NCBI RefSeq assembly: GCF_002224485.1
Contig: NZ_CP022463.1
Span: 3,688,808 to 3,752,807 of the forward strand
Direction: 5' to 3'
Length of the DNA stretch: 64,000 bases
Source of the DNA: Sinomonas sp. R1AF57
Lineage (GTDB): Bacteria; Actinomycetota; Actinomycetes; Actinomycetales; Micrococcaceae
The translations under genes were made by a program, and so were the position numbers. Under the pieces are notes generated by a model that did not search any database, was not told where the DNA came from, and saw only the letters and a program-made list of their open reading frames with translations. How positions within the stretch are numbered: position 1 is the first letter of the stretch; each line of letters starts with the position of its first letter. This document shows, in pieces, positions 1 through 8,554 of the stretch.

Positions 1-210
<210 letters not shown>

Positions 211-237
211 GAAACCACAAAAGATCGGATACCAGGT

Positions 238-567
238 ATGAGCAACGCCAAGAACGTCACCGACGCTGATTTCACCGATTCGGTCCTCATGTCCGAGAAG
301 CCCGTCATTGTGGACTTCTGGGCCGAATGGTGTGGTCCGTGCCGCAAGCTCGGGCCGATCCTCGACGACATCTCAGTCGAGTATGCGGACCAGGTCGAGG
401 TTGTAAAGGTGGATGTCGACAACAACCCGAACATCGCCGCCGAATACGGGATCACCTCGATCCCTGCGGTCTACCTCTTCGAGAAGGGCCGGGTAACAGG
501 CACCGTGATCGGGGCCCGACCGAAGCAGTACTTCGAGAAGGAGTGGAGCGAGGTCCTCTCCAAGTAG
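238..567 (+). CDS. trxA: Thioredoxin
   Basis: This 109-residue protein has the full thioredoxin fold. It carries the active site WAEWCGPCRKLGPIL (Cys-Gly-Pro-Cys at about residues 32-35) and the conserved cis-proline region ITSIPAVYLF near residue 77. Length equals the family norm. It is the small cytoplasmic disulfide reductant recycled by the thioredoxin reductase encoded immediately upstream. The ATG at 238 follows trxB by 27 bp and no better start exists. A strong hairpin terminator follows at 586. Transcription runs toward parB, opposite to the parBA/rpmH block, so trxBA lies head-on to the fork expected from an origin near dnaA. Confidence 0.96.
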   Translation: MSNAKNVTDADFTDSVLMSEKPVIVDFWAEWCGPCRKLGPILDDISVEYADQVEVVKVDVDNNPNIAAEYGITSIPAVYLFEKGRVTGTVIGARPKQYFEKEWSEVLSK

Positions 568-585
568 GACGTTCTACTGCTCCAA

Positions 586-630
586 GGGAGGGCGCAAACC
601 GAACGGTTCGCGCCCTCCCCGTTTATTTGT
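586..630 (+). terminator. Rho-independent terminator of trxBA
   Basis: A GC-rich stem of about 16 bp begins with GGGAGGGCGC (586) and returns as GCGCCCTCCC (to 619), with one internal mismatch and a short AACCGAACGGTT apex. It is followed by the T-rich tract GTTTATTTGT. It lies 18 bp after the trxA stop codon. Confidence 0.85.
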
Positions 631-646
631 GGGGTTTGATTCGGCG

Positions 647-662
647 CGTTTCACGTGAAACG
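647..662. promoter_or_regulatory. parS: parS site (CGTTTCACGTGAAACG)
   Basis: This is a perfect 16-bp palindrome with the exact GTTTCACGTGAAAC core bound by ParB. It is the outermost of the seven exact sites in the window, just beyond the trxA terminator. Confidence 0.95.
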
Positions 663-735
663 AGGCGCAAACGTCGCTGGAAGATGAAGCTCCGTCGGCC
701 GCCCCAGTACGGACTGCTCGGCGTCACTGCCAATC

Positions 736-749
736 GTTTCACGTGAACC
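736..749. promoter_or_regulatory. Degenerate parS-like site
   Basis: GTTTCACGTGAACC differs from the parS core at one position (A to C near the 3' end). It lies 89 bp from the exact site at 647, so it may be a weak ParB site or a decayed copy. Confidence 0.5.
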
Positions 750-1183
750 AGACCGAGATGCGTCTTGTAGCCCAGACAAAAAGCCGCATTTGAACGGGCG
801 AACTGCCCTCTTCGCCGACTGAGCAACCGGATTTCGACTCAAAGTACCTCCCAATCCGAGCAGCGCGGCTGCAGGTCTGCGGAATTCCCAAGTCGTAGCG
901 CGAGCGTCAGCAGAGCGCGCTCCCTTTTCTCTACGGTGCCCGACATTCTCTACTGTGTCCGACGGTGCCTAGTTGTGTATCACCACCCGGTGAACGGCAA
1001 CCTTCGTGGGCGAGCGAAGATCGGACAGATCTGGCAGTTCAAACCCCACGAAAGACACCATGCGCATCGGACGTCCTGCGTGCACATACAAGGCGGGCTC
1101 AATGTCGGCCCAATAGCCGGAGTGGTGAGGTAGATGTTCGGTCCTGTTGATAGCCGGCGATGTAGCGTCGAAATAGAGGCGTT

Positions 1184-1217
1184 CTGGCGCTGCTGTCAGG
1201 CTGGCGCTGCTGTCAGG
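1184..1217. repeat. Perfect 17-bp tandem duplication
   Basis: CTGGCGCTGCTGTCAGG occurs twice back to back (1184-1200 and 1201-1217) in the gene-free region. It looks like a recent slippage duplication; no function is evident. Confidence 0.8.
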
Positions 1218-1318
1218 CGCAACGCATAGTGCATTCGGCGCGCCACGGCCCAACTATCGTGCCCCCCAGGCCTGCTAACGATGTCGCCCCTCCGATCGGC
1301 CCCCCGACCTACTGACCT

Positions 1319-1334
1319 TGTTTCACGTGAAACA
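1319..1334. promoter_or_regulatory. parS: parS site (TGTTTCACGTGAAACA)
   Basis: This is an exact match to the classical 16-bp parS consensus. The symmetry extends one more base on each side (T...A at 1318 and 1335). It lies in the gene-free region. Confidence 0.96.
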
Positions 1335-2266
1335 AGACCTGGGTCCAAACCACAGCTTTGCCGTTCGCTGGGCTTCGGCCTTTTGTGCTTAGTCCAGGGA
1401 AGCAGTAAGGCTCCAGGAGGGGCACTGGCTGGCGCTGATCAGCAGTACCACTGAGCACAGATTGTCAGGCACCCGCCTCGACTCGCCTCCGTGCTCATTC
1501 GAAGGCTGCTGAGTGCTCCGCTCGTCTTCCGCCTTCTCGAGCATCCACCACGCGGCTCGCTGGGCCAGACTAGGGAGCCTAGGGAGCCCATCTTGGCTAT
1601 GTATGGCACCGTCCACACCCCGCGAGGCAAGGTGCCGCGCACCCGCGGGCGTCACGTGCCGCAAAGGACGCGGGAGAAGTGAGGTACCTCTGCGCGCGGG
1701 AACAGGTACACGCTGCAAGTGCCGCTCAGGTCTCTTCGCTGCCGGATAGCACATCCACTAGCCGGCCTCCATTTGAAGAGCTTTCCACCACTCAGAAGTC
1801 AGGTGGAATCTACCAAGTACCACCCGCCAAGGATCCGACCGGTGCGCGCTCGAGCCCGGCCCTGTCTCCCGGCCGAGGCGGCCCGTAGTATCAGTTGACC
1901 GAGAAGACAAATGGTGCGGGCCCGACAGGCGAACCACGCACAATGTGGCGGCTCGCAGTAGGATGACCGCTCGAACCCCTACGGCGTCCCCCGCCCGCGC
2001 CAGCCGGGAGCCACCACAGGTGCACGGACGTCGTGACCTCATATACCGAACGCCCCGACCAAGGCCCGGCCTCCGTCGGTGACGAACCAGGACCAACATG
2101 CACGCTGCCCCGAGTGCTGGATCAAGCTGGCATTGCGGCCGAAGCCGTATTGCGCTTTGACGTCTCGGAATCGGCCTGCGGTAGCGTCCACTAATACCGT
2201 GTCCGGTGTCGTCTCTGTCCTTGTCACCCGAAACAGAACGAAGGAGCTGGCTGCCCTCGGCATCGA

Positions 2267-2282
2267 CGTTTCACGTGAAACG
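2267..2282. promoter_or_regulatory. parS: parS site (CGTTTCACGTGAAACG)
   Basis: Perfect palindrome with the exact 14-bp core, in non-coding sequence, about 320 bp before the DnaA-box cluster. Confidence 0.95.
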
Positions 2283-2598
2283 ACGCGAGCCGCATTGCCC
2301 CTCCGGGGGTCTGCGGCTGCCGGCGCGCACACGTCATCCACCGCGCTCTCCGCTGCCATGCGGAGCATACGGGATATGCAATCGACCCGCCGTGCGTGCG
2401 CCTGGCCCCGCCCGGTCGCCGGAAGACGCCTAAGATCCGGGCCACCGGCATGCATGGGAACGGCTGCCGACCCTGCTCGCGGCGTTCATCTGGAGAGGCG
2501 GGAGCCCCTGACCGGCCCCACTGGAAGCGCTCCGGGCCGCGCCCAGGAGCAGTCCACAGCGAGCCACCCGCCAGCCCGCGGGGGACAACTTCCTCGCT

Positions 2599-3132
2599 TT
2601 ATCCACAGCCGAATCCACAGGCATTATCCACAGCGGGACGGGCACAATCCACACTCCCCTAGCCGGACGTACCTCACCGCCGTCCGGAGACGCGCCTCCT
2701 GGTTCACTGAGGGTGCATCTCCGCGGACCGAAACCCGGAATCACAGAGCTGGAGAACGCGGCGTCTTCTCCTCGCCGAAGCCCTTCTGCAGCGGATTCAG
2801 GTAGAAGTCGGTCGCCTCGCGCTCGCTCGCCCCGCGCATCCCCGAGCTGCCGTCTCAGCCCGACGCCTCATGACCTACGTGAAATTGAGGCGCACCACCA
2901 CCGCGGAAGGCGCACGGCTGACGGGCTGACTCCCCCGGCCAATGTCCACAGCAGCTATCCACACAGTTATCCACAGGAGAGTGGAGCATCAGCCCCAAGA
3001 TTCCCACACCGATATCCACAGGCTCCGCTTGCCCCGATCATCGGTGCCAGCCGGTTAATCCCCACGCTCCTCGGGCCAAACCTGAGGACGAGGAGTCCAG
3101 GCCGCACGTCCTGTGAGAGGTAACTATCCACA
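2599..3132. other. DnaA-box cluster outside the dnaA locus
   Basis: Three exact TTATCCACA boxes occur at 2599-2607, 2624-2632 and 2967-2975. Near matches occur at 2611 (GAATCCACA), 2645 (CAATCCACA), 2942 (ATGTCCACA), 2955 (CTATCCACA), 3012 (ATATCCACA) and 3124 (CTATCCACA). All are on the same strand, in 530 bp of non-coding DNA about 8 kb from dnaA and between parS sites. Family knowledge says such clusters bind DnaA. Whether this one starts replication, titrates DnaA or does nothing cannot be read from sequence. Confidence 0.7.
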
Positions 3133-3290
3133 TGTGGGCGGCTACCCCGATGAGCACGTTTGCGTCGGTAGCCCGAAGTGACCCGCGGCACCTCTTCCAA
3201 CCATGCACCTCATCGTCCTACGAGGACGCCCGTGATCCTTCGGAACGCACAAGGACGACCCAGAACCTCGGGTCAGCCCGCGAACCCCTC

Positions 3291-3382
3291 GTCCAGAGTC
3301 GTGTCGAGTTCTGGTCCAGAGTCGGGTCGAGCCCTGGTTCAGAGTCGTGACGAGCCATCGTCCAGAGTCGGATCGAGGCGGT
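3291..3382. repeat. Iteron-like tandem repeat, 4 x 23 bp
   Basis: Four consecutive 23-bp units begin at 3291, 3314, 3337 and 3360. Their consensus is GTCCAGAGTCGNGTCGAG followed by about five variable bases; GTCCAGAGTCG is exact in three units and has one change in the third. The block lies 160 bp beyond the last DnaA box of the 2.6-3.1 kb cluster and 310 bp before a parS site. The spacing resembles iterons, but no Rep gene is present. Confidence 0.85.
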
Positions 3383-3693
3383 CCACGTTGCGGCTAGATT
3401 CGTCGGTGTCCAGCCTAGGCGACAACTCGACGTCGCACTGGTCCGTACCGCTTCCGTGAGCCCAACCCGCCGGGACGGTTAGCACGCAAGGTGCCACCGC
3501 AATCCGCTCAAGGTATGCAGGCAGTCAGCAGGTGCGCCAGCGGACGGGCTCGCGCACGGCCATTGATACGGACCGGGGCAAAGCTGCCGAGTCGCTTTTC
3601 ATGCTGCTGGGCCTTGCGGGCACTTTCCCGTTGGGTTGACCTCCTCCGCCGAGCCAGCACCGGCCTCCGATACACCACGGCAAGAGCGACTCG

Positions 3694-3709
3694 GGTTTCA
3701 CGTGAAACA
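3694..3709. promoter_or_regulatory. parS: parS site (GGTTTCACGTGAAACA)
   Basis: The exact 14-bp GTTTCACGTGAAAC core with asymmetric outer bases, in the gene-free region. Confidence 0.94.
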
Positions 3710-4058
3710 GGACGGAAAAGTTGTCGTGGGTCGTCGAGGAAGAAGAGGCCGGGACGTAGTAGATCTCTCAGAGCCGGCTTGCTCGAGTCTTCCTACTCGG
3801 CGACACACGGAGGTTCGGGGCTATTATCGATCCTTCCTTCCGTGCCTTCCCCGGATCGCCGAGCTCTGCGCAGCGTTGCTAACAGCGAGGCTTCGTAGCT
3901 TCGCCATTCGGGGCAAGTCCGTGATCGCGGTGCAAACGTATGGACAGGACATTCAGCTCGGATGATTCGAGACGATGGCGGCTGAATCTATTCGTCCCCA
4001 GATCGCTCCGAGTACCGCTCGTTTCGGGTCGTCCTTTGGGGCTGAAAAGCAGGCCGAG

Positions 4059-4074
4059 TGTTTCACGTGAAACA
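4059..4074. promoter_or_regulatory. parS: parS site (TGTTTCACGTGAAACA)
   Basis: Exact 16-bp consensus parS, 365 bp from the preceding site. Confidence 0.96.
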
Positions 4075-4682
4075 GGAGAAATCTCGGTTCCGGAACTTAG
4101 CCGATCCGCTGTGCGGTCGGCCGCACTAGCTCGATCAAGGACTAGGCACGTGTCCGCCACCGTATCGCCCCGGCGGGGAAGGCAGGATCTCGCCATCGTC
4201 TATGCCTGAGCGAGCGAAGCGTCGCCACTTGAACATTGGCGAGAAGGTGGCCCGCGGCGCGAAGGCGGCTCGATCCCGCTGGCAGGCCTTCCTCGGCCCG
4301 CCCTAGAAAGCGGCATGCCGTTTCCGGTGCTGCTTTACGAGGGCGTGTGAACGTGCCTGGCATCGCTGTCCGCACTTCCCCTTCCCGTCGCCGCCCCCGG
4401 AGCGGAATTGGGCAAGTCGAATAGACGTACCGACCCACTAGATGTACGGCCATGCTGCCAGGATGACCGCGCGGGACTGGCGATCATCCTCGCCGGGTTC
4501 ACGAGTGGCCTGTCTCGCCCATTGGCCGCGTCTGGATCCACCCGAGCCAGACACGCACTTGCGCCCTGGTTGGTCGTAACCAGCCCGCGCCCATTCTCGC
4601 TCAATGCCGCGCTGCATTCGGCCGCGCTGCTGCCGGGCCCGTGCGTCTATGAGCGGGGGCTCTGTCCGGAACTGTGCACAGC

Positions 4683-4790
4683 CGCTCACTCGCGTGAGCG
4701 TGGCGCCGTGAGAAGCCGGGTCGACGGTGCAAATCCCGGTGCTGCGCAACCGTGTGACGGCGACGGACGGCGCCATGAGGCCATGACATG
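4683..4790 (+). ncRNA. Possible cobalamin-riboswitch-like remnant
   Basis: The + strand contains a perfect hairpin CGCTCAC-TCGC-GTGAGCG (4683-4700). It is followed by AGAAGCCGGG, GGTGCAAATCCCGG (4726-4739) and GCTGCGCAACCGTGTGAC (4741-4758). This order and wording recall the GGTGnnAATCC and GCGCAACCGT boxes of actinobacterial cobalamin riboswitches. However, about seven extra bases precede GGTG, and the usual closing box is not evident. The only downstream gene (parB) runs the other way. If real it is an orphan or decayed element. Confidence 0.25.
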
Positions 4791-4845
4791 ACTGCTCACC
4801 ACCGCACCCGTCCACATATCAGCGCGACTCGAGGGGGCATAGAAC

Positions 4846-4873
4846 GAGGGGCGTTTCACGTGAAACGCCCCTC
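4846..4873. promoter_or_regulatory. parS: parS embedded in a perfect 28-bp palindrome at the parB 3' end
   Basis: The parS core (4852-4867, CGTTTCACGTGAAACG) is extended on both sides by GAGGGG/CCCCTC, giving 28 bases of unbroken dyad symmetry. It lies 20 bp beyond the parB stop codon. The RNA could fold into a long stem, so the site may act as both ParB binding site and transcript end. The + side is followed by TTTCCC; the parB side has no T-tract. Confidence 0.93.
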
Positions 4874-4893
4874 TTTCCCACAACGTGTTCAGA

Positions 4894-6126
4894 TCACTCG
4901 TCTTCGGGACTGATCAGCGCCATGATGCGATTCAGATCCTCGACCGACGCAAACTCGATGCTCACTTTGCCCTTCCGGGCACCGAGCGTGATCTTCACAT
5001 TCGTGTCGAGCCGATCAGCAAGATTAGAGGCCAGGAAGTCGAGGCGCTCGTGGCGCGCGTTGGGACGAGGGGCAGACCGACGGGAGTCTGCCGGCTCTTG
5101 GTAGAGCGCTACAGCTTCCTCTGTAGCACGAACAGAGAGCCCCTCCGCCACGATCTTCTGCGCCATCCGCTCGACTGCCACGTCGTCAGGAAGGGACAGC
5201 AGCGCCCGCGCGTGACCAGCGGACAGGACTCCTGCAGCCACGCGGCGTTGAACCAGAGGCGGCAGCCGGAGCAGCCGGATGGTATTTGAGACCTGGGGAC
5301 GGGAGCGGCCGATCCTGTCGGCGAGCTCCTCATGCGTCGCGCCGAAGTCCTCAAGGAGCTGCTGGTAGGCGGCAGCCTCTTCAAGCGGATTCAGCTGGCT
5401 CCGGTGGAGGTTCTCGAGCAGCGCGTCGCGAAGCAGCGCATCGTCGCCCGTGTCGCGGACGATGGCGGGAATAGTCTCGAGGCCGGCCTCTTTGGAGGCG
5501 CGCCAGCGGCGCTCGCCCATGACGAGCTCGTAGGGTTCACTACCGTCTTCGGTTGACTTCCGGACGACGATCGGCTGCAGGATGCCGATCTCCCTGACGG
5601 AGTGGACGAGTTCGGCCATCTCCTCCTCGTCGAACACGGTCCGCGGCTGCTTACGGTTCGGATGGATGTCCGAGACACGAAGCTCGGCGAACTGAGCTCC
5701 CGGGACCTCGACGAGGTCCAAGTCGTCCGTCGAGGCTCCCTTCGCGGCCGACCGGCTGCCACGCCGCCCCGCGCCTGTAGACCGGCCAGTGTCAGTCTGA
5801 CCTCCGGCAGATTCGGCGTCCCCAGCCCGAGAGGTCGAGGACGGCGCCGGCCCTTCGGCGGCCGTATTGTCTCCATCGTTGGACGGAGCCACGCGAGTAC
5901 TTTTCTCCGCCTCGGTCACGCCACTTTCGGCGGTTGCGTCAGCGCCCGTCGTCGGGCGTGCCTGACCCTCTTCGGGACCGACGGCAGCGTCGGACCGTCG
6001 GGCACTGTCGGGGAAGAACAGGTCGACGGGGCGAGATGAAGGTGACGTCGTATTCCCCGCGGCGGGAGCCGTGCTGGGGATCAGGGCACCCAGCCCCCTG
6101 CCCAGTCCTCGGCGCTTCTCGCTCAT
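4894..6126 (-). CDS. parB: Chromosome-partitioning protein ParB (CTPase, parS-binding)
   Basis: This 410-residue protein starts [17 protein letters not shown], the ParA-stimulating N-terminal peptide of chromosomal ParB. A long Ser/Thr/Gly-rich linker (about 20-125) precedes the ParB/Srx domain. That domain carries [18 protein letters not shown] and the nucleotide-binding [13 protein letters not shown] helix-turn-helix follows ([20 protein letters not shown], about 265-290), then a C-terminal dimerisation domain. It binds the parS sites seen nearby, slides as a CTP-dependent clamp and partners ParA in origin segregation. It is 84 bp downstream of parA on the same strand, so the two probably form an operon. 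The linker is longer than in many ParBs. Confidence 0.97.
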   Translation of the reverse strand: MSEKRRGLGRGLGALIPSTAPAAGNTTSPSSRPVDLFFPDSARRSDAAVGPEEGQARPTTGADATAESGVTEAEKSTRVAPSNDGDNTAAEGPAPSSTSRAGDAESAGGQTDTGRSTGAGRRGSRSAAKGASTDDLDLVEVPGAQFAELRVSDIHPNRKQPRTVFDEEEMAELVHSVREIGILQPIVVRKSTEDGSEPYELVMGERRWRASKEAGLETIPAIVRDTGDDALLRDALLENLHRSQLNPLEEAAAYQQLLEDFGATHEELADRIGRSRPQVSNTIRLLRLPPLVQRRVAAGVLSAGHARALLSLPDDVAVERMAQKIVAEGLSVRATEEAVALYQEPADSRRSAPRPNARHERLDFLASNLADRLDTNVKITLGARKGKVSIEFASVEDLNRIMALISPEDE

Positions 6127-6210
6127 AGCGGTAATCCTCCCTCATGCCCACCGTTTACTGGGCAAACTGGCTGTCTGAGTGCTTGCTGCGTGTCGGGGAA
6201 CCCGAAGGCC

Positions 6211-7257
6211 CTATCGCTCGGCAATCTCGGCCGCAGCCTCGAGATAGGACAGCGCGCCTGTGGAGGAAGGGTCGTACGTCATGACGGTCTGCTGGTAGCT
6301 CGGCGCCTCGGAGATGCGCACCGACCGCGGCACCACGGCCTCGAGAACCTGCTCAGGGAAGTGCTCCCTTACCTCCGCCGCGACCTGGGCCGCAAGATTC
6401 GTGCGACCGTCGTACATCGTCAGGAGGATGGTCGACACCCTGAGGTCCGCATTGAGGTGCTTCTGGATCATCTCGATGTTCTTCAGAAGCTGGCTCAGCC
6501 CCTCCAGCGCGTAGTACTCGCACTGGATCGGGATCAGGACTTCACTCGCCGCGCAGAACGCGTTCACGGTCAGCAGGCCTAGGCTCGGGGGGCAGTCGAT
6601 GAAGATGTAGTCGAGCCGGGGCTTCCCCTCGGCCTCGCGCTGCTTGGCGTAGTTCTCGATCGCCCGGCGGAGCCGCTGCTCACGGGCCACGAGCGAGACG
6701 AGTTCGATCTCCGCGCCAGCAAGATGGATCGTGGCGGGCGCGCATTCGAGGTGCTCGACGTCGGGGCACTGGGCCACGACGTCGCCGAGCGGAGCGTCGT
6801 TGATCAGGACATCGTAGATGCTCTCGACCTCCGCGTGGTGCTCGATGCCGAGCGCGGTGGAGGCGTTGCCCTGGGGGTCGATGTCGATGACCAGCACATT
6901 GAGTCCAGCCGAGGCCAGCGCGGCGGCAATGTTGACCGTCGTCGTGGTCTTGCCCACCCCGCCCTTCTGGTTGGAGACAGTGAAGACTCGGGTCTTCGCG
7001 GGACGTCGGAAAGCTCGTCCCTGGAGGCGTTCGCGCCGGCGAGCCTCATTGGCAAGCTGGCTCGCGATGGGACTGCCCTCGTCGAGGAGGTCGAGGAAGG
7101 TCGGTCCCGACGAAGAGGAGGAGGTTTCACGTGAAACGGCGGAGACAACCTCTACAGATTGAGTCGGAACCGAAGTTGGCGCCGTAGCGAGGGGGCGGGC
7201 TGAGCCGAGGGTCAGGAACGGAGGGATTCTCTGCGCTGCCGTCTCTCCACTGCTCAC
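6211..7257 (-). CDS. parA: Chromosome-partitioning ATPase ParA (Soj)
   Basis: This 348-residue Walker-type ATPase has the deviant Walker A SNQKGGVGKTTTTVNIAAAL around residues 93-112, VIDIDPQGNASTALG next, and YIFIDCPPSLGLLTVNA as Walker B region. It forms ATP-dependent dimers on DNA and moves ParB-parS complexes. The GTG at 7257 gives an N-terminal extension of about 90 residues, as is common in actinobacteria; no strong ribosome site precedes it, so the exact start is uncertain. An exact parS site lies inside the extension and is read as VSRET. The gene follows rsmG (start-to-stop gap about 70 bp) and precedes parB. Confidence 0.96.
   Translation of the reverse strand: MSSGETAAQRIPPFLTLGSARPLATAPTSVPTQSVEVVSAVSRETSSSSSGPTFLDLLDEGSPIASQLANEARRRERLQGRAFRRPAKTRVFTVSNQKGGVGKTTTTVNIAAALASAGLNVLVIDIDPQGNASTALGIEHHAEVESIYDVLINDAPLGDVVAQCPDVEHLECAPATIHLAGAEIELVSLVAREQRLRRAIENYAKQREAEGKPRLDYIFIDCPPSLGLLTVNAFCAASEVLIPIQCEYYALEGLSQLLKNIEMIQKHLNADLRVSTILLTMYDGRTNLAAQVAAEVREHFPEQVLEAVVPRSVRISEAPSYQQTVMTYDPSSTGALSYLEAAAEIAER
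7123..7138. promoter_or_regulatory. parS: parS site inside the parA coding sequence
   Basis: GGTTTCACGTGAAACG carries the exact 14-bp parS core. It falls in the 5' part of parA and is translated as Val-Ser-Arg-Glu-Thr in the N-terminal extension. It is the parS closest to dnaA, about 4 kb away. Confidence 0.94.
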
Positions 7258-7329
7258 TGGGTACTCACTCTCACCTTGCGTCGTTTGCCTCCTTCTAGAC
7301 TAGCGGCTGGAGCCGCCAGCAGAGGCAGG

Positions 7330-8010
7330 TCAGGGCTGTCCGACGGTGATGCGCACAATGGTCGTCGGCTCGGCGAGGAGGTCCTCCCCGACTGTGCGGA
7401 CCACCGGTGAATGGCCCTTGTACTTCTTGATGGCCTTGGCAGCCTTCTCCACCTCTTCGGAGGCGCTTCGGCCCTTGATCGCGACGAGGACCCCGGAGCC
7501 GGCAAGCAGCGGAAGCGTCATGGGAACCAAGGTGGAGAGAGCGGACACAGCGCGGGCGGTGACGAACTCGGCGTCGACCTCTCCGACAGCCTGCTCTGCG
7601 CGTGCACGGAGCACCGTGACGTTCTCGAGGCCGAGATCGTCGATGACCTCCTCGAGCCACGTGACGCGGCGCTCGAGTGGTTCGATGAGCGTCAGACGCA
7701 GGTCGGGGCGGGCGATCGCGAGGCACAGACCCGGCAGGCCTGCGCCGCTGCCGACATCCGCGACCGCGGCACCGGCCGGGAACTCTGACTCGATGACGGC
7801 GCAGTTCAGCACGTGCCGGCTCCAGAGCCGCGGAACCTCCCGCGGCCCAATCAGGCCGCGCTCGAGGCCGGAGGTGGCGAGGTGCTCCACGTAGCGGCGC
7901 GCGAGCTGGAGCCGGTCACCGAAGACTTCCGTTGCAGCCTCGAGCTCGGCGCCTGCCAGCTCGGGGGCCGTTCCCACCGCGGCGTCGGCCGCCTCAGCAT
8001 GATCTGCCAT
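7330..8010 (-). CDS. rsmG: 16S rRNA (guanine-N7)-methyltransferase RsmG (GidB)
   Basis: This 226-residue SAM-dependent methyltransferase has the family signature VADVGSGAGLPGLCLAIARPD (SAM-binding Gly-rich loop near residues 75-95), LIEPLERRVTWLEEV and FVTARAVSALSTL. RsmG methylates G527 of 16S rRNA; its loss gives low-level streptomycin resistance. The ATG at 8010 (MADHAEAADAA) is chosen because it starts four bases after the jag stop codon; an in-frame GTG/ATG extension upstream would overlap jag. It belongs to the leftward rnpA-yidD-yidC-jag-rsmG-parAB run. Confidence 0.95.
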   Translation of the reverse strand: MADHAEAADAAVGTAPELAGAELEAATEVFGDRLQLARRYVEHLATSGLERGLIGPREVPRLWSRHVLNCAVIESEFPAGAAVADVGSGAGLPGLCLAIARPDLRLTLIEPLERRVTWLEEVIDDLGLENVTVLRARAEQAVGEVDAEFVTARAVSALSTLVPMTLPLLAGSGVLVAIKGRSASEEVEKAAKAIKKYKGHSPVVRTVGEDLLAEPTTIVRITVGQP

Positions 8011-8014
8011 CAGC

Positions 8015-8554
8015 TCAGTCGGCCGAGACGACGATGTGCCGGCCGGCGCCCTCACCCTCGGACTCGCTGGTGAACCCGAGCTCGGCGACCGCGTCGTGCA
8101 CGATCTTCCGCTCGTAGGAGCTCATGGGGTCGAGGTGCACGGTGGCCTCCCCGGCCTTGACCCGCGCCACGGCCTTCTCCGCGATCTCCTGCAGGCGGAC
8201 GCCCCGCTCGCCGCGGTACCCGTTGATGTCGAGCACGAGGCGCGAACGGTTGCCGGTCGCCGAGAGGACGGAAAGCCTGGTGAGCTCCTGGAGCGCTTCG
8301 AGGACCTCGCCGTCCTGGCCGACGAGGATGTCGAGTCCCTCGGCGTCGTCGTCGCCCACCACCGAGAGGTAGGAGCGCCCGTTGCGGACCTCGATGTCGA
8401 TGTCCCCGTCGATGTCTGCGATGTCGAGGAGTTCCTCGAGGTAGTCGGCGGCGACGTCGCCCTCTTCCTCGAGGCGGCTGAGCGGGGTCATGGCCGCGGT
8501 GTCGTCGGCGTCGTCGCCTTCGGGAAGGTTCACGGCAGTGCTCTCTGACGTCAT
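8015..8554 (-). CDS. khpB: RNA-binding protein Jag/KhpB (KH and R3H domains)
   Basis: This 179-residue protein has an acidic N-terminus, a KH domain with the loop ILVGQDGEVLEALQEL (about 77-92) and a C-terminal R3H domain with LQEIAEKAVARVKAGEA and MSSYERKIVHDAV. It lacks the separate Jag_N domain of Firmicute Jag, as is usual in actinobacteria. Homologues bind RNA and, with KhpA, affect cell division and envelope synthesis. The start overlaps the yidC stop by 4 bp (ATGA), which indicates translational coupling. Confidence 0.94.
   Translation of the reverse strand: MTSESTAVNLPEGDDADDTAAMTPLSRLEEEGDVAADYLEELLDIADIDGDIDIEVRNGRSYLSVVGDDDAEGLDILVGQDGEVLEALQELTRLSVLSATGNRSRLVLDINGYRGERGVRLQEIAEKAVARVKAGEATVHLDPMSSYERKIVHDAVAELGFTSESEGEGAGRHIVVSAD

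Larger units (their letters stand above)
631..4845. other. Gene-free origin-proximal region with parS sites and DnaA boxes
   Basis: No frame in this 4.2 kb stretch looks like a protein. The longer open frames (for example 2079-2804 and 3491-3898 on +) read as Arg/Ser/Pro-rich low-complexity text and lack domains, sensible start sites or actinobacterial third-position bias. What it does hold is five exact parS cores plus one degenerate copy, a same-orientation DnaA-box cluster (2599-3132), a 4 x 23 bp tandem repeat (3291-3382), a perfect 17-bp tandem duplication (1184-1217, CTGGCGCTGCTGTCAGG) and a possible cobalamin-riboswitch remnant near 4.7 kb. It is most simply a centromere-like segregation region between trxA and parB. 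Confidence 0.7.

Noticed and set aside
1020-1060. tRNA T-arm-like GCAGTTCAAACCCC
   Set aside because: No matching acceptor, D arm or anticodon arm around it.
1240-1320. C6 runs suggesting a 6C-type RNA near the partition genes
   Set aside because: The two CCCCCC runs are not in well-formed hairpin loops, and the pairing is too weak to support the family.
2079-2804. 241-codon open frame in the gene-free region
   Set aside because: Low-complexity translation, no domain, weak start, and it runs through a parS site and DnaA boxes.
3291-3382. Tandem repeat as part of a Ser/Arg-rich protein
   Set aside because: The frame has no credible start or domain, and the 23-bp period is not a multiple of three.
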